Shown here: one piece after another, positions 16,871 to 24,807 of the stretch | How the letters are laid out: each line of letters begins with the position of its first letter | Numbering within the stretch: position 1 is the stretch's first letter | The notes under the pieces: model-generated | The model's input: the letters and a program-made list of their open reading frames with translations, nothing else | Databases searched by the model: none | Told to the model about the DNA's origin: nothing | Source of the DNA: Microbacterium sp. LWO14-1.2 | Lineage (GTDB): Bacteria > Actinomycetota > Actinomycetes > Actinomycetales > Microbacteriaceae | Assembly: GCF_038397715.1 (NCBI RefSeq) | Contig: NZ_CP151633.1 | Location: 2,604,001 to 2,668,000 of the forward strand | Length of the DNA stretch: 64,000 nt | Direction: 5' to 3' | Program-made: the position numbers and the translations under genes

Positions 16871-17784
16871 TTCGCGGAGCGGTGACGGCGGCAGCGGCGA
16901 TCGTGTTCGTCGTCACCTGGAGCTCGGGCTTCCTGATACCGGCCTTCGCCACGGTCGAGGTCGCGCCGCTGACCCTGCTGGTCTGGCGGTTCGTACCGCT
17001 CGCTCTCGTGCTGCTCGTCATCGTCGCCGTGTCGGGCGCGGGGAGGGGCGTCACGGCGCACGACCTCCGCGTGCAGGCGCTCATCGGCCTCTTCGCGCAG
17101 TTCGGGTATTGCGCGGCCGTGTACGCCGCCGTCGCGATCAGGATCGCCACCGGCACGGTCGCGCTCATCGACGCCGTGCAGCCGCTCATCGTGGCGGTGC
17201 TGGTCGGCCCGCTGCTCGGCATGCGGGTCCGCGCAGCGCAATGGGCGGGGCTCGGCGTCGGCGCGGTGGGCGTGCTGCTCGTCGTGCAGTCGCAGTTCGG
17301 CTCGTCCGACGCTCCGCCCGCCGCCTACCTGCTGCCGGTCGCGGCGATGGTGTGCCTGATCGTCGGCACCTTCCTGCAGCGGCGATCGACCGTGCAGACC
17401 GGCGTGCTCGTCACGCTCACCATCCATGTGACGGTGACGGCCGCCCTCTTCCTGGTGATCGCCGGCGCGGCCGGGCAGCTCGTGCCCCCGGCATCCGGCT
17501 CGTTCTGGCTGGCGGTCGTGCTCACCGCGCTGTTCCCGACGCTCGCCGCCTACGGGCTGTACTGGTGGCTGCTGCGTCGCGTCGGCATCACCGCCCTGCA
17601 GGCGTTGCTGTTCCTCATGGCGCCCGCGACCGCCGTGGGTGGCGCGGTGCTGCTGGGTGAGACCCTGACGCTCGTCACGATCTGCGGCTTCGTGCTCTGC
17701 GCGGTCGGCGTGGCCGCGGTGCTCGTGGTCGAGGCGAGGATGCAGCGCGCCTCATCGCTCAGTCCTCGGCGGGCACGCTCGTGA
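16849..17784 (+). CDS. EamA/DMT-family metabolite exporter
   Basis: A 311-residue ten-helix membrane protein of the drug/metabolite transporter superfamily. Two EamA repeats are visible: the first with VTWSSGFLIPAFATVEVAP near 20-38 and IATGTVALIDAVQPLIVAVL near 100, the second with FPTLAAYGLYWWLLRRVG near 225 and ALLFLMAPATAVGGAVLLGE near 260. ATG 16849 overlaps a TetR operator and follows a TATACT box by seven bases without a ribosome binding site. The last 26 bases overlap the convergent CobW-like gene. The exported compound is unknown. Confidence 0.9.
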   Translation: MGIQIGLLRGAVTAAAAIVFVVTWSSGFLIPAFATVEVAPLTLLVWRFVPLALVLLVIVAVSGAGRGVTAHDLRVQALIGLFAQFGYCAAVYAAVAIRIATGTVALIDAVQPLIVAVLVGPLLGMRVRAAQWAGLGVGAVGVLLVVQSQFGSSDAPPAAYLLPVAAMVCLIVGTFLQRRSTVQTGVLVTLTIHVTVTAALFLVIAGAAGQLVPPASGSFWLAVVLTALFPTLAAYGLYWWLLRRVGITALQALLFLMAPATAVGGAVLLGETLTLVTICGFVLCAVGVAAVLVVEARMQRASSLSPRRARS

Positions 17785-18763
17785 CCCACCGAGGGAACGG
17801 GTCGGGGAGGAGGGCCCACTCCCGCGTCCCGCCGGCGAACTCGGCGTCGGAGAGCACAGCCGCGTCGAGGGCAGCCGTGAGCGCCGCGGCATCCAGGTCG
17901 ATGCCGATGAAGGCGAGATCCTGACCGAGCGCGAGCAGCTCCCCGTCGTCGCTGTCGCGGGAGAGGGGGTCGAGCGAGATCATCTGGCCGACCTGATCCC
18001 AGCTGCCCACGACGCCGGGTCGGGTCGCGAGGCGGCAGAACCCCGCCGACCGCAGCACCGCGCCGAAGTCGCCGCCCGGGAACTGCTGCTCCAGCAGCCG
18101 CCAGAGGCGCGCGGGGTGGAACGGCCTGAGCTGCTCGTACCGGAACGCGCTGACGCGGATGTCGTTCATGTGCGGCTCGTGCTCGGAGTTGAGCAGCTGC
18201 ACCCAGCCGGGTTGGTTCCGCGTCTGCGAGAAGGGCGAGGGCGGTGCGGCATCCGCCGTCCGGTCGAGGCGCAGACGTGCGGCGGGTGCGAGATGGCTCA
18301 ACGTCGCGAGCAGGATCGACAGGTCGCGCGTCTCGAGGCCTTCCCAGTCGGCGACGAGCACGGTGCTCGCGTGCTCGATGTGCTGCACCATCCGCAAGGA
18401 CGATGCGACGTACAGCGGCGGGATGCTGTGCGCGACCGTGACATAGTCGTCGGCGAGCAGGTCGTCGAAGAAGGATGCCGCGTCGACGACGCACACGAGT
18501 TCGGCGAGGGTGACCTCATCGGCGTCGTCGAGCATCCCGATCGCGGCCTCGATCGACGCGTCGGCCGGCAGCTCGACGACCATGCGCTCCGGGGCGGCGC
18601 CCGCCGCGCGACGGAGGGTCTCGACGGCGGCCGCGTCGCGGGACTCGGACAGGGCTGCCGCGGGGAGCCGTGAGCAGCGCTGCCGTCGGGCGACCCGTCG
18701 CGCGACGGCTGTACGACTGCTCGCCCGGAGTCCGGCGACGACGGTGATCTGGGTGCTGCTCAC
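17759..18763 (-). CDS. CobW-like protein with a degenerate GTPase domain
   Basis: A 334-residue member of the COG0523 (CobW) group by its C-terminal domain: ISAFRYEQLRP-like RVSAFRYEQLRPFHPARLW near 205-225, GFCRLATRP near 250 and the final LDAAALTAALDAAVLSDAEF. The N-terminal GTPase core is degenerate: where a GxxGxGKT P-loop is expected it reads VVAGLRASSRTAVARR, and the NKxD motif is replaced by ADWEGL, while VVDAASF survives. It starts at GTG 18761-18763, divergent from a zinc-free L36 gene across a Zur-type box, so it probably acts in zinc-limitation response without normal GTP hydrolysis. Confidence 0.75.
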   Translation of the reverse strand: MSSTQITVVAGLRASSRTAVARRVARRQRCSRLPAAALSESRDAAAVETLRRAAGAAPERMVVELPADASIEAAIGMLDDADEVTLAELVCVVDAASFFDDLLADDYVTVAHSIPPLYVASSLRMVQHIEHASTVLVADWEGLETRDLSILLATLSHLAPAARLRLDRTADAAPPSPFSQTRNQPGWVQLLNSEHEPHMNDIRVSAFRYEQLRPFHPARLWRLLEQQFPGGDFGAVLRSAGFCRLATRPGVVGSWDQVGQMISLDPLSRDSDDGELLALGQDLAFIGIDLDAAALTAALDAAVLSDAEFAGGTREWALLPDPFPRWVTSVPAED

Positions 18764-18806
18764 GGGGGCTCGTTTCCGTTCGATGGAGGATCTGTCCTAG
18801 GTTAGA

Positions 18807-18821
18807 TGATAACCATTCTCA
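18807..18821. promoter_or_regulatory. Zur-type operator between CobW-like and L36 genes
   Basis: TGATAACCATTCTCA is an imperfect palindrome (TGAtAAc / aTTcTCA) very close to the actinobacterial Zur box form TGAnAAnnnnTTnTCA. It lies 15 bases upstream of the L36 start and 44 bases from the CobW-like start, where Zur with zinc would repress both. Confidence 0.7.
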
Positions 18822-18835
18822 ATAAGGAGTCCACC

Positions 18836-18958
18836 ATGAAGGTCCGCGCTTCGCTCAAGTCCCTCAAGAACCAGCCGGGAGCCCAGGTCGTGCGCCGCCG
18901 CGGCCGCGTGTTCGTGATCAACAAGCTCACCCCGCGCTTCAAGGGTCGACAGGGCTGA
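18836..18958 (+). CDS. rpmJ: 50S ribosomal protein L36, zinc-free (C-minus) paralogue
   Basis: A 40-residue ribosomal protein. It keeps the L36 core ([33 protein letters not shown]) but contains no cysteine, so it lacks the zinc ribbon of ordinary L36. It starts at ATG 18836 with AAGGAG six bases upstream. Such C-minus paralogues replace the zinc form when zinc is scarce, and the Zur-type box just upstream fits this. The protein is 40 residues against 37-38 for the zinc form. Confidence 0.95.
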   Translation: MKVRASLKSLKNQPGAQVVRRRGRVFVINKLTPRFKGRQG

Positions 18959-19003
18959 ACCCCGTCGACCCTCGGTGTCGCGGCGCCCGTGCTCTCGCGC
19001 GGA

Positions 19004-19041
19004 TGCCGCAGTGCGCGTGCCGCAGTGCACGTGCCGCAGCG
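19004..19041. repeat. three 14-bp tandem units
   Basis: TGCCGCAGTGCGCG, TGCCGCAGTGCACG and a diverged third copy follow one another between the L36 gene and a small minus-strand gene. No other feature is seen in the 85-base gap. Confidence 0.6.
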
Positions 19042-19043
19042 GG

Positions 19044-19247
19044 TCAGCGCGACGTGGGCGGCAGCTTGTCGACGCCGTGCCGGTTGGGCTTGCCCGGCTC
19101 GGCGGCGGTGTCGGGCGACGCGTGCGAGGGGCCGTCGGGCGCCTCGGACGTCGGGTAGTGGGGTTCCTCGGTCTCCACGGCCTTGTCGCGCTCGTCGAGC
19201 GGCGGCAGGTGGTCGAGCGGCTGCTTGATGTCGTCTGGATGGCTCAT
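19044..19247 (-). CDS. small hydrophilic protein of unknown function
   Basis: A 67-residue protein beginning MSHPDDIKQPLDHLPPLDER and ending HGVDKLPPTSR. It is rich in Pro, Asp, Glu and His, has no hydrophobic segment and is probably disordered. I chose ATG 19245-19247 because GGGGG lies a few bases upstream and the sequence before it reads like spacer. I do not recognise a family. Position between L36 and an MFS gene gives no functional clue. Confidence 0.5.
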   Translation of the reverse strand: MSHPDDIKQPLDHLPPLDERDKAVETEEPHYPTSEAPDGPSHASPDTAAEPGKPNRHGVDKLPPTSR

Positions 19248-19360
19248 GCCCCCAGGGTCGGAGCCCCGACGGCATCCGGCCAAGGGGGTTGTGTCCCCGT
19301 CCGCGGTGTGGGTGAGTGGGTGGGTACTATTTGTAACTTCTCCTTCCTTATCGAGAGACG

Positions 19361-20710
19361 GTGCGCGTGGCGTGTGAACACGCTCCCGGCGGCGGCGCAG
19401 CGGCGCCCGCCTCGGCGACCCGGTACATCCTGCGCTCGCGGCTGCTGCGCGGGGCCTTCCTGAGCCTCGTCATCTCCGGCATCGGCATGTCGATCACCGC
19501 GCCGCAGATCACGCTGTTCCTCGTCGAGGAGCTCCACCTCACCGACTCGCAGGCCGGGCTCTACTTCCTCACCAACCTCATCGCGCCGATCACGGGCTAC
19601 ATCGTCGGCTCGCTGTCCGACCGCATGGGCTCGCGTCTGCTCGTGTTCCGCATCTCCGCCGTGGCGGGCTTCGTCGGCTGGGCGCTCATGGCCGTCGCGA
19701 TGCAGGCGTGGATGCCGTTCGCGATCAACATGGTGCTGCTCAGCGGTGCCGGCGCGGGGGCTGCGCAGCTGCAGGCCGCCGTGCGCGACGAGCTCAACCG
19801 CGCGCCCACCCCGGCCGACAACGGCGTGGTCGCCGTCATGCGCACCGCGATGGCGTTCGGGTGGGTCGTGGGTCCTGTGCTCGGCGCCGTGCTCGGCGCG
19901 ATGCTCGGGCTGCGACCGCTGCTGTTCCTCACCGGTCTCAGCATCCTGCTCTCGATCGTCCCGCTCATCGGCGCGCGAGCCGTGCCCCCGCCGCGCGGCC
20001 GCGAGTCGGAGATCCGGATGCCGCAGACCGACGAGGCCCTCGGCGAGGACGCGTTCGAGGCGGAGGGCGACGCGCCCGCGGCGTCCGCGCCCGCCTCTGC
20101 GCCTGCTGTGCGCACTGCACGCCGACGCTCGATGGTGCCGCTCCTCTTCTTCACGGCGATCTACGTGCTGATCATGTGCGGTGAGACCGTGAAGCTCGCC
20201 TACCTGCCGCTCTACATGGACCGCGGTCTGCACGTCGACGCGGCGGTGCGCGGAGCGATCATCGGCCTGCAGCCCCTCGTCGAGCTGCCGCTCATGCTGC
20301 TCGCCGCGCGGCTCGCCGACCGCTTCGGGGTGACCAGGGTGCTCATGGTCGGGGCCGTGATGGCGGTCGGCGCTCATGTGTCCTACGCCTCGGCCGCCGG
20401 GATCGAGCCGCACATCGCGCCGCTCATCGTCGGACAGCTGCTCATGGCCGGCGTGATCGCGACCTTCGGGGTGCTGGGCATCACGGTCGCGCAGCGGCTG
20501 CTGCCGGATCGCGTCGGCACGGCATCCAGCGTCTTCCTCAGCGCGTACGCGATCAACGCCGCGCTCGGCGGGTTCGTCGGCAGCGTGGGGGCTGCGTGGC
20601 TGGGCATGCCGCACCTGTTCTGGATCCCGGCGGCGATCGCCGCTCTCGGGGCCGTCGCCCTGGTCGTGCTCGGTCGGCTCGTGCCGCTCGGCAGGACGGA
20701 GCGGAGGTAG
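19361..20710 (+). CDS. MFS transporter, sugar-efflux (SET)-like
   Basis: A 449-residue twelve-helix major facilitator. The first helix pair (LVISGIGMSITAPQITLFLVEELHLTDSQ) and GSLSDRMGSRLLVFR (motif A-like) resemble the SetA-type sugar efflux group; a long acidic and Ala-rich cytoplasmic loop (about residues 205-245) divides the two halves. GTG 19361 is taken as start; GTG 19367 is a possible alternative. A TACTAT -10-like box lies at 19325-19330. No regulator is coupled directly to it. Substrate unknown. Confidence 0.85.
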   Translation: MRVACEHAPGGGAAAPASATRYILRSRLLRGAFLSLVISGIGMSITAPQITLFLVEELHLTDSQAGLYFLTNLIAPITGYIVGSLSDRMGSRLLVFRISAVAGFVGWALMAVAMQAWMPFAINMVLLSGAGAGAAQLQAAVRDELNRAPTPADNGVVAVMRTAMAFGWVVGPVLGAVLGAMLGLRPLLFLTGLSILLSIVPLIGARAVPPPRGRESEIRMPQTDEALGEDAFEAEGDAPAASAPASAPAVRTARRRSMVPLLFFTAIYVLIMCGETVKLAYLPLYMDRGLHVDAAVRGAIIGLQPLVELPLMLLAARLADRFGVTRVLMVGAVMAVGAHVSYASAAGIEPHIAPLIVGQLLMAGVIATFGVLGITVAQRLLPDRVGTASSVFLSAYAINAALGGFVGSVGAAWLGMPHLFWIPAAIAALGAVALVVLGRLVPLGRTERR

Positions 20711-20722
20711 CCCGCCGTTTGA

Positions 20723-20749
20723 GTACGAACGTACGCACACTGCTACGCT
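20723..20749 (+). promoter_or_regulatory. TetR-type operator and -10 box of the acetyltransferase operon
   Basis: GTACGAACGTAC (20723-20734) is a perfect 12-bp palindrome of the kind TetR proteins bind. A -10-like TACGCT (20744-20749) ends six bases before the ATG at 20756, so the transcript may be leaderless. The TetR gene is the second gene of this operon, so this is likely its own operator. Confidence 0.6.
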
Positions 20750-20755
20750 CGGACC

Positions 20756-21349
20756 ATGACGGACTACTTCGCGGGCGACCCGCGCACCCACCGTGAGCGG
20801 ATGCTGGCCGGCGACCTCTACCTCGGCGACGACCCCGAGCTCGTCGCGCGCGCCGCCCGCGCCGCTCGCCTCGCCGATCTGTATCAGCGGCAGACGCTCG
20901 CGGGAGACCCGGGCGCCCGCGACTGGCTCCGCGATCTCATCGGGGATCTCGGCGAGGACGTCGCGATCCGCCCGCCGCTGCACGTCGACTACGGCGAGAA
21001 CATCTCGATCGGCGCCCGCACGTTCGTCAACTTCAACCTCACGGCGCTCGACGTCGCCCGCATCACGATCGGCGCCGACTGCCAGATCGGTCCGAACGTG
21101 CAGCTGCTCACCCCCACGCACCCGATCGACCCGCAGCTGCGGCGCGACAAGCTCGAGGCCGCGGAGCCGATCACGATCGGCGACAACGTCTGGCTGGGTG
21201 GGGGAGTGATCGTGTGCCCCGGCGTCACGATCGGCGACAACAGCGTGATCGGCGCGGGGTCCGTCGTGACGCGCGACATCCCGGCGAACGTCGTCGCCGT
21301 CGGCAGCCCGGCACGTGTGGTGCGGACGATCGGCGAGGGCGATGCCTGA
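20756..21349 (+). CDS. maltose/galactoside-type O-acetyltransferase (left-handed beta-helix)
   Basis: A 197-residue acetyl-CoA:sugar O-acetyltransferase of the Maa/LacA/NodL type. The N-terminal Mac domain reads RERMLAGDLYLGDDPELV, and hexapeptide repeats follow (ISIGARTFVNFNLTALD, ITIGADCQIGPNVQLLTPTH with the catalytic His near 122, ITIGDNVWLGGGVIVCPGV, VTRDIPANVVAVGSPARVV). It may detoxify sugars by acetylation before export. It overlaps the TetR gene by eight bases and appears to be translated from a leaderless message. Confidence 0.93.
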   Translation: MTDYFAGDPRTHRERMLAGDLYLGDDPELVARAARAARLADLYQRQTLAGDPGARDWLRDLIGDLGEDVAIRPPLHVDYGENISIGARTFVNFNLTALDVARITIGADCQIGPNVQLLTPTHPIDPQLRRDKLEAAEPITIGDNVWLGGGVIVCPGVTIGDNSVIGAGSVVTRDIPANVVAVGSPARVVRTIGEGDA

Positions 21350-21908
21350 GCCCACGGGCGGGAGCCGCAGCGGTCGCAAGAACGACCCGGAGCGGCGGGA
21401 CCGCATCATCGCCGCCTGCCTCGACGTGATCGCCGAGTCGGGCGTCGCCGGCGCCTCCCACCGCCGCATCGCCGAGGCCGCCGGTGTGCCGCTCGGCTCC
21501 ATGACCTACCACTTCGACGGGATCGACGAGCTGCTGCACGAGGCGTTCACGCGCTTCTCGCACACCATCAGCACCCGGTTCGAGGAGCGGATGGCCGCGG
21601 CATCCGATCTGGAATCCGCGCGCGCCGCGGTCGTCGACATCATCCTCGAAGACGTGTACGGCGACCGTCGCGAGCTCGTGCTGTCGCACGAGCTCTTCAC
21701 GCTCGCAGCACGCACGCCCCGCTATCGCGCGCTCACCACCGCGTGGATGCTGAGCAGTCGCGCGGCGCTCGAACGGCATTTCGACCCCGACACCGCGCGG
21801 GTGCTCGATGCGCTCATCGGCGGTCTGTCGATCCATCGTGCGCTCGACGAGGAGGAGCGGGACCCGCAGGAGGTCGCCGTCGCGGTGGCCCGCATCACCA
21901 CGCCGTGA
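21342..21908 (+). CDS. TetR-family regulator
   Basis: A 188-residue TetR protein with HTH RDRIIAACLDVIAESG then ASHRRIAEAAGVPLGSMTYHF at about residues 15-55, the QacR/BetI-like type. Its ATG 21342 lies within the acetyltransferase gene end (8-bp overlap), so it is co-transcribed and likely binds the palindrome at 20723-20734. The DHA2 exporter follows downstream but has its own MarR-type operators. Confidence 0.9.
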   Translation: MPEPTGGSRSGRKNDPERRDRIIAACLDVIAESGVAGASHRRIAEAAGVPLGSMTYHFDGIDELLHEAFTRFSHTISTRFEERMAAASDLESARAAVVDIILEDVYGDRRELVLSHELFTLAARTPRYRALTTAWMLSSRAALERHFDPDTARVLDALIGGLSIHRALDEEERDPQEVAVAVARITTP

Positions 21909-21945
21909 GCGTGCCGAGCTCGCCGAGATGGTTGATCTGAGTCCA

Positions 21946-21991
21946 TAGTTGCAGTTTTGCAACTAACGGCGTATGGTTGATTCTTATCAAC
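21946..21991 (+). promoter_or_regulatory. promoter framed by two MarR-type operators
   Basis: TAGTTGCAGTTTTGCAACTA (21946-21965, 8-bp arms) and GTTGATTCTTATCAAC (21976-21991, 6-bp arms) are perfect inverted repeats with 4-bp centres, 28 bp apart. Between and across them is a -35-like TTGCAG (21949-21954) and a -10 TATGGT (21972-21977) with 17-bp spacing. The first operator covers the -35, the second the start region. The MarR genes downstream are the obvious ligands. Confidence 0.68.
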
Positions 21992-22015
21992 TTTCTACGC
22001 AGGAGCTCTTCTACT

Positions 22016-23743
22016 GTGACAACCCCCATCTCACCCTCATCCGAGACCACGCGCTCGGCACGCGAGGTCTTCACCGCGATCTCCGGACTCGTCGTCGGCA
22101 TGTTCGTCGCCGTGCTGTCCGGCACCGTCGTCTCGACCTCGATGCCCGTCATCATCGCCGACCTCGGCGGCACCCAGTCCCAGTACACCTGGGTCATCAC
22201 CGCGAGCCTTCTCGCGACCGCCGTCAGCACCCCGATCTGGGGCAAGCTGGCCGACCTCGTCGACCGCAAGGTGCTCGTGCAGCTCGCACTCGTCATCTTC
22301 ACGGTCGGCACGGTCATCGCCGGATTCTCGACCGACACGAACATGCTCATCGCGGTGCGCGTGATCCAGGGCATCGGCGTCGGCGGGCTGATGTCGCTCG
22401 TCATGATCGCCGTCGCGCTGATCATCTCCCCGCGCGAGCGCGGCAAGTACATGGGCGTCGTCGGCGGCATCATGGCCCTCGGCACCATCGGCGGCCCGCT
22501 GCTCGGCGGACTCCTCACCGACGTGTGGGGCTGGCGCTCCAACTTCTTCGTCGGCGTGCCCTTCGCGCTCCTCGCGCTCGTGCTGCTGCAGTTCACGCTG
22601 CACCTGCCGAAGCCGCAGCGCGACACGAAGGTGTCGATCGACTACTTCGGCATCGTGCTGCTCGCCGTCGGCGTCTCGACGCTGCTGATCTGGGTCTCCA
22701 TGGGCGGCAGCCAGTTCGAGTGGGACTCCTCGACGAGCATCATGCTCGCCGTGACCGCGGGCGTCGCGATCGCCGCCTTCATCGTCGTCGAGTTCTTCGT
22801 CAAGGAACCGATCGTCCCGATGTCGCTGTTCCGCAACCGCACGTTCACGCTGTCGGTCATCGCGTCGATCGCGATCGGCGTCTCGATGTTCGCCACCTCG
22901 GTGTTCCTCGCCCAGTACTTCCAGCTCGCCCGCGGCGCCACGCCCACCGAGTCCGGCCTCATGACCATCCCGATGATCGTCGGACAGATGGGAGCGTCGA
23001 TCGTCATCGGTCAGCTCGTGAGCCGCTTCGGCAAGTGGAAGGGCTGGATGATCACCGGCTCCGTGCTCGTCACGATCGGCGTCAGCCTCATGGCGACGCT
23101 CCGCTACGACACGCCCTTCGGCCTGGTCGCGACCTACATGGTCGTGCTCGGCGCCGGCCTCGGCATGGTCATGCAGAACCTGACCCTCATCGTGCAGAAC
23201 GACACGGCCCCGCAGCAGCTGGGCGCGGCGTCGTCGAACGTGAACTTCTTCCGCACGATCGCCGGCACCATCGGCGTGACCATCATGGGGTCGCTGCTGT
23301 CGTCGAGCGTCGCCACCTACGTCAAGGACGGGCTCGAGGGCTTCGTGCCCTCCTCGCAGGAAGAGGTCGACGCCCTGCAGCACCTCGGCTCCGGTGACGT
23401 GCCGAAGGTCGGTCAGCTGCCCGAGACGGTCCGCTCGATCGTCGAGAGCGCCTACGGCCACGGCATCGCGGACTCGTTCATCATCGCCATCCCGCTCGCC
23501 GTCATCGCCGTGATCGCGATCGCGTTCATCAGGAACAAGCCGCTGTCGACGAAGAACGCCGCCGAGCAGCTGCGCGAGCAGGCCGAGGACTCCGCGATCG
23601 AGGTCTCGCAGGCCGAGGTCGGCTCGTCGGCCTCCACCGGCACCATCCGCATCGCCGACGTCGAGGCGGGTTCGCCGAAGACCGGCACGGTCACCGTGCT
23701 CGAACGCGAGGGCGAGCGCGAAGGCCGGGAGCGCGGGCGCTGA
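22016..23743 (+). CDS. DHA2-family MFS multidrug exporter with long C-terminal tail
   Basis: A 575-residue drug:proton antiporter with about 14 helices. DHA2 features are FVAVLSGTVVSTSMPVIIAD (about 28-47), WGKLADLVDRKVLVQ, and IGVGGLMSLVMIAVALIISP. GTG 22016 has AGGAG ten bases upstream and gives VTTPISPSSETT as N-terminus. The last 80 residues form a charged cytoplasmic tail (KPLSTKNAAEQLREQ to GEREGRERGR). It heads an operon with a MarR gene one base after its stop, and both doublet operators sit in its promoter, so it is probably a drug-inducible pump. Confidence 0.93.
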   Translation: MTTPISPSSETTRSAREVFTAISGLVVGMFVAVLSGTVVSTSMPVIIADLGGTQSQYTWVITASLLATAVSTPIWGKLADLVDRKVLVQLALVIFTVGTVIAGFSTDTNMLIAVRVIQGIGVGGLMSLVMIAVALIISPRERGKYMGVVGGIMALGTIGGPLLGGLLTDVWGWRSNFFVGVPFALLALVLLQFTLHLPKPQRDTKVSIDYFGIVLLAVGVSTLLIWVSMGGSQFEWDSSTSIMLAVTAGVAIAAFIVVEFFVKEPIVPMSLFRNRTFTLSVIASIAIGVSMFATSVFLAQYFQLARGATPTESGLMTIPMIVGQMGASIVIGQLVSRFGKWKGWMITGSVLVTIGVSLMATLRYDTPFGLVATYMVVLGAGLGMVMQNLTLIVQNDTAPQQLGAASSNVNFFRTIAGTIGVTIMGSLLSSSVATYVKDGLEGFVPSSQEEVDALQHLGSGDVPKVGQLPETVRSIVESAYGHGIADSFIIAIPLAVIAVIAIAFIRNKPLSTKNAAEQLREQAEDSAIEVSQAEVGSSASTGTIRIADVEAGSPKTGTVTVLEREGEREGRERGR

Positions 23744-23744
23744 C

Positions 23745-24200
23745 ATGACCGCCACCGATGCGACGACCTCTCCGGACGTCGAGAGCGCCGTCGGCGACCT
23801 CCAGGCGCATCTGAACCTCATCTTCGCGAGGACTCGGACGCTGTGGAGGGAGTCGGCGGCGCGCATCGCCCCCGACCTGCAGGTCGGCGGGTACAAGCTG
23901 CTCACCTTCATCGACCGGGCGGGCTCGGCCAGTGCGCACGAGCTCGCCGAACGGTTCGAGATGGACAAGTCCGTCATCAGCCGGCAGGTGCGGATGCTGG
24001 AGGAGCGGGGCCTCATCGAGTCCCGCCCCGACGAGCACGACGGCCGGCTGCGCGTGCTCACGGCCACGCCCACGGCCAGCGCTGCGCTCGCCGAGCTGCG
24101 CCGCGACCACAGTCGACGCCTCGACGCGGTCATGGCCGAGCTGACGGCGGACGAGATCCGCGCGGCATCCAAGGTCTTCCGGCTGCTGTCCGAGGTCTGA
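23745..24200 (+). CDS. MarR-family regulator of the upstream exporter
   Basis: A 151-residue MarR regulator with the winged HTH (SASAHELAERFEMDKSVISR at about 62-81, QVRMLEERGLIESRPDEHDGR as the wing). The ATG lies one base after the exporter stop, so it is translated with it, as is common for a local repressor. It likely binds the palindromes at 21946-21991, silencing its own operon until a drug binds. Start choice is supported by the tight spacing. Confidence 0.92.
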   Translation: MTATDATTSPDVESAVGDLQAHLNLIFARTRTLWRESAARIAPDLQVGGYKLLTFIDRAGSASAHELAERFEMDKSVISRQVRMLEERGLIESRPDEHDGRLRVLTATPTASAALAELRRDHSRRLDAVMAELTADEIRAASKVFRLLSEV

Positions 24201-24274
24201 CGCGGGATGACGACGGCGCGGCGTGCGCCGTCGTCGGCCGTGAGTGCGCGGGTATCCGCCGTAAGCTGGCGGGC

Positions 24275-24769
24275 ATGAGCGCCGCCGACGAACCCGCCGA
24301 CGAGACCCCCGCCTCCGCCGGCGAGACCGCCGCCCTCGAGGATGCGGTGCACCGCGTCGAGCACGAGCTGGGTCGGCTGTTCGCCCGCATCCGGGTGAGC
24401 TGGCGCGAAGCGGCGATCACGGTGCATCCCGACCTCCAGCCCCTCGGCTACCAGGTGCTGACGTCGATCGCCTCGGGCAAGGCGACGTCGGCCGGTGCGA
24501 TCATCGAGCGTCTGCAGACCGACAAGTCCGCCGTCAGCAGGCACGTGCGGCAGCTCGAGCAGCTGGGACTCGTCGAGAGCATCGCGGACCCCGACGATCG
24601 ACGCGCGCGTGTGCTCGTCGCGACGCCGCTCGCGCAGGAGCGCGTCGCCCTCGCCCGCTCCCGCTACGAGGCCCGTCTGAGCGAGCGTCTGCGCGGCTGG
24701 TCGTCGGAGGACCTGGACCGCTTCGTCGCCCTGCTCGGCGATCTCGGCGGCTCGCCCGAGGGCTCCTGA
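24275..24769 (+). CDS. second MarR-family regulator
   Basis: A 164-residue MarR protein resembling its neighbour (SWREAAITVHPDLQPLGYQV matches TLWRESAARIAPDLQVGGYK), so the two arose by duplication. HTH and wing are seen as SAGAIIERLQTDKSAVSRHV and VESIADPDDRRARV. It has its own -10 TAAGCT (24262-24267) seven bases before ATG 24275, pointing to leaderless and independent expression. It may respond to another ligand or act on the old yellow enzyme gene downstream; this is inference. Confidence 0.9.
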   Translation: MSAADEPADETPASAGETAALEDAVHRVEHELGRLFARIRVSWREAAITVHPDLQPLGYQVLTSIASGKATSAGAIIERLQTDKSAVSRHVRQLEQLGLVESIADPDDRRARVLVATPLAQERVALARSRYEARLSERLRGWSSEDLDRFVALLGDLGGSPEGS

Positions 24770-24807
24770 CGGGAATACGTCGTGCGACGGCGGGCTTGTC
24801 CCTCACC

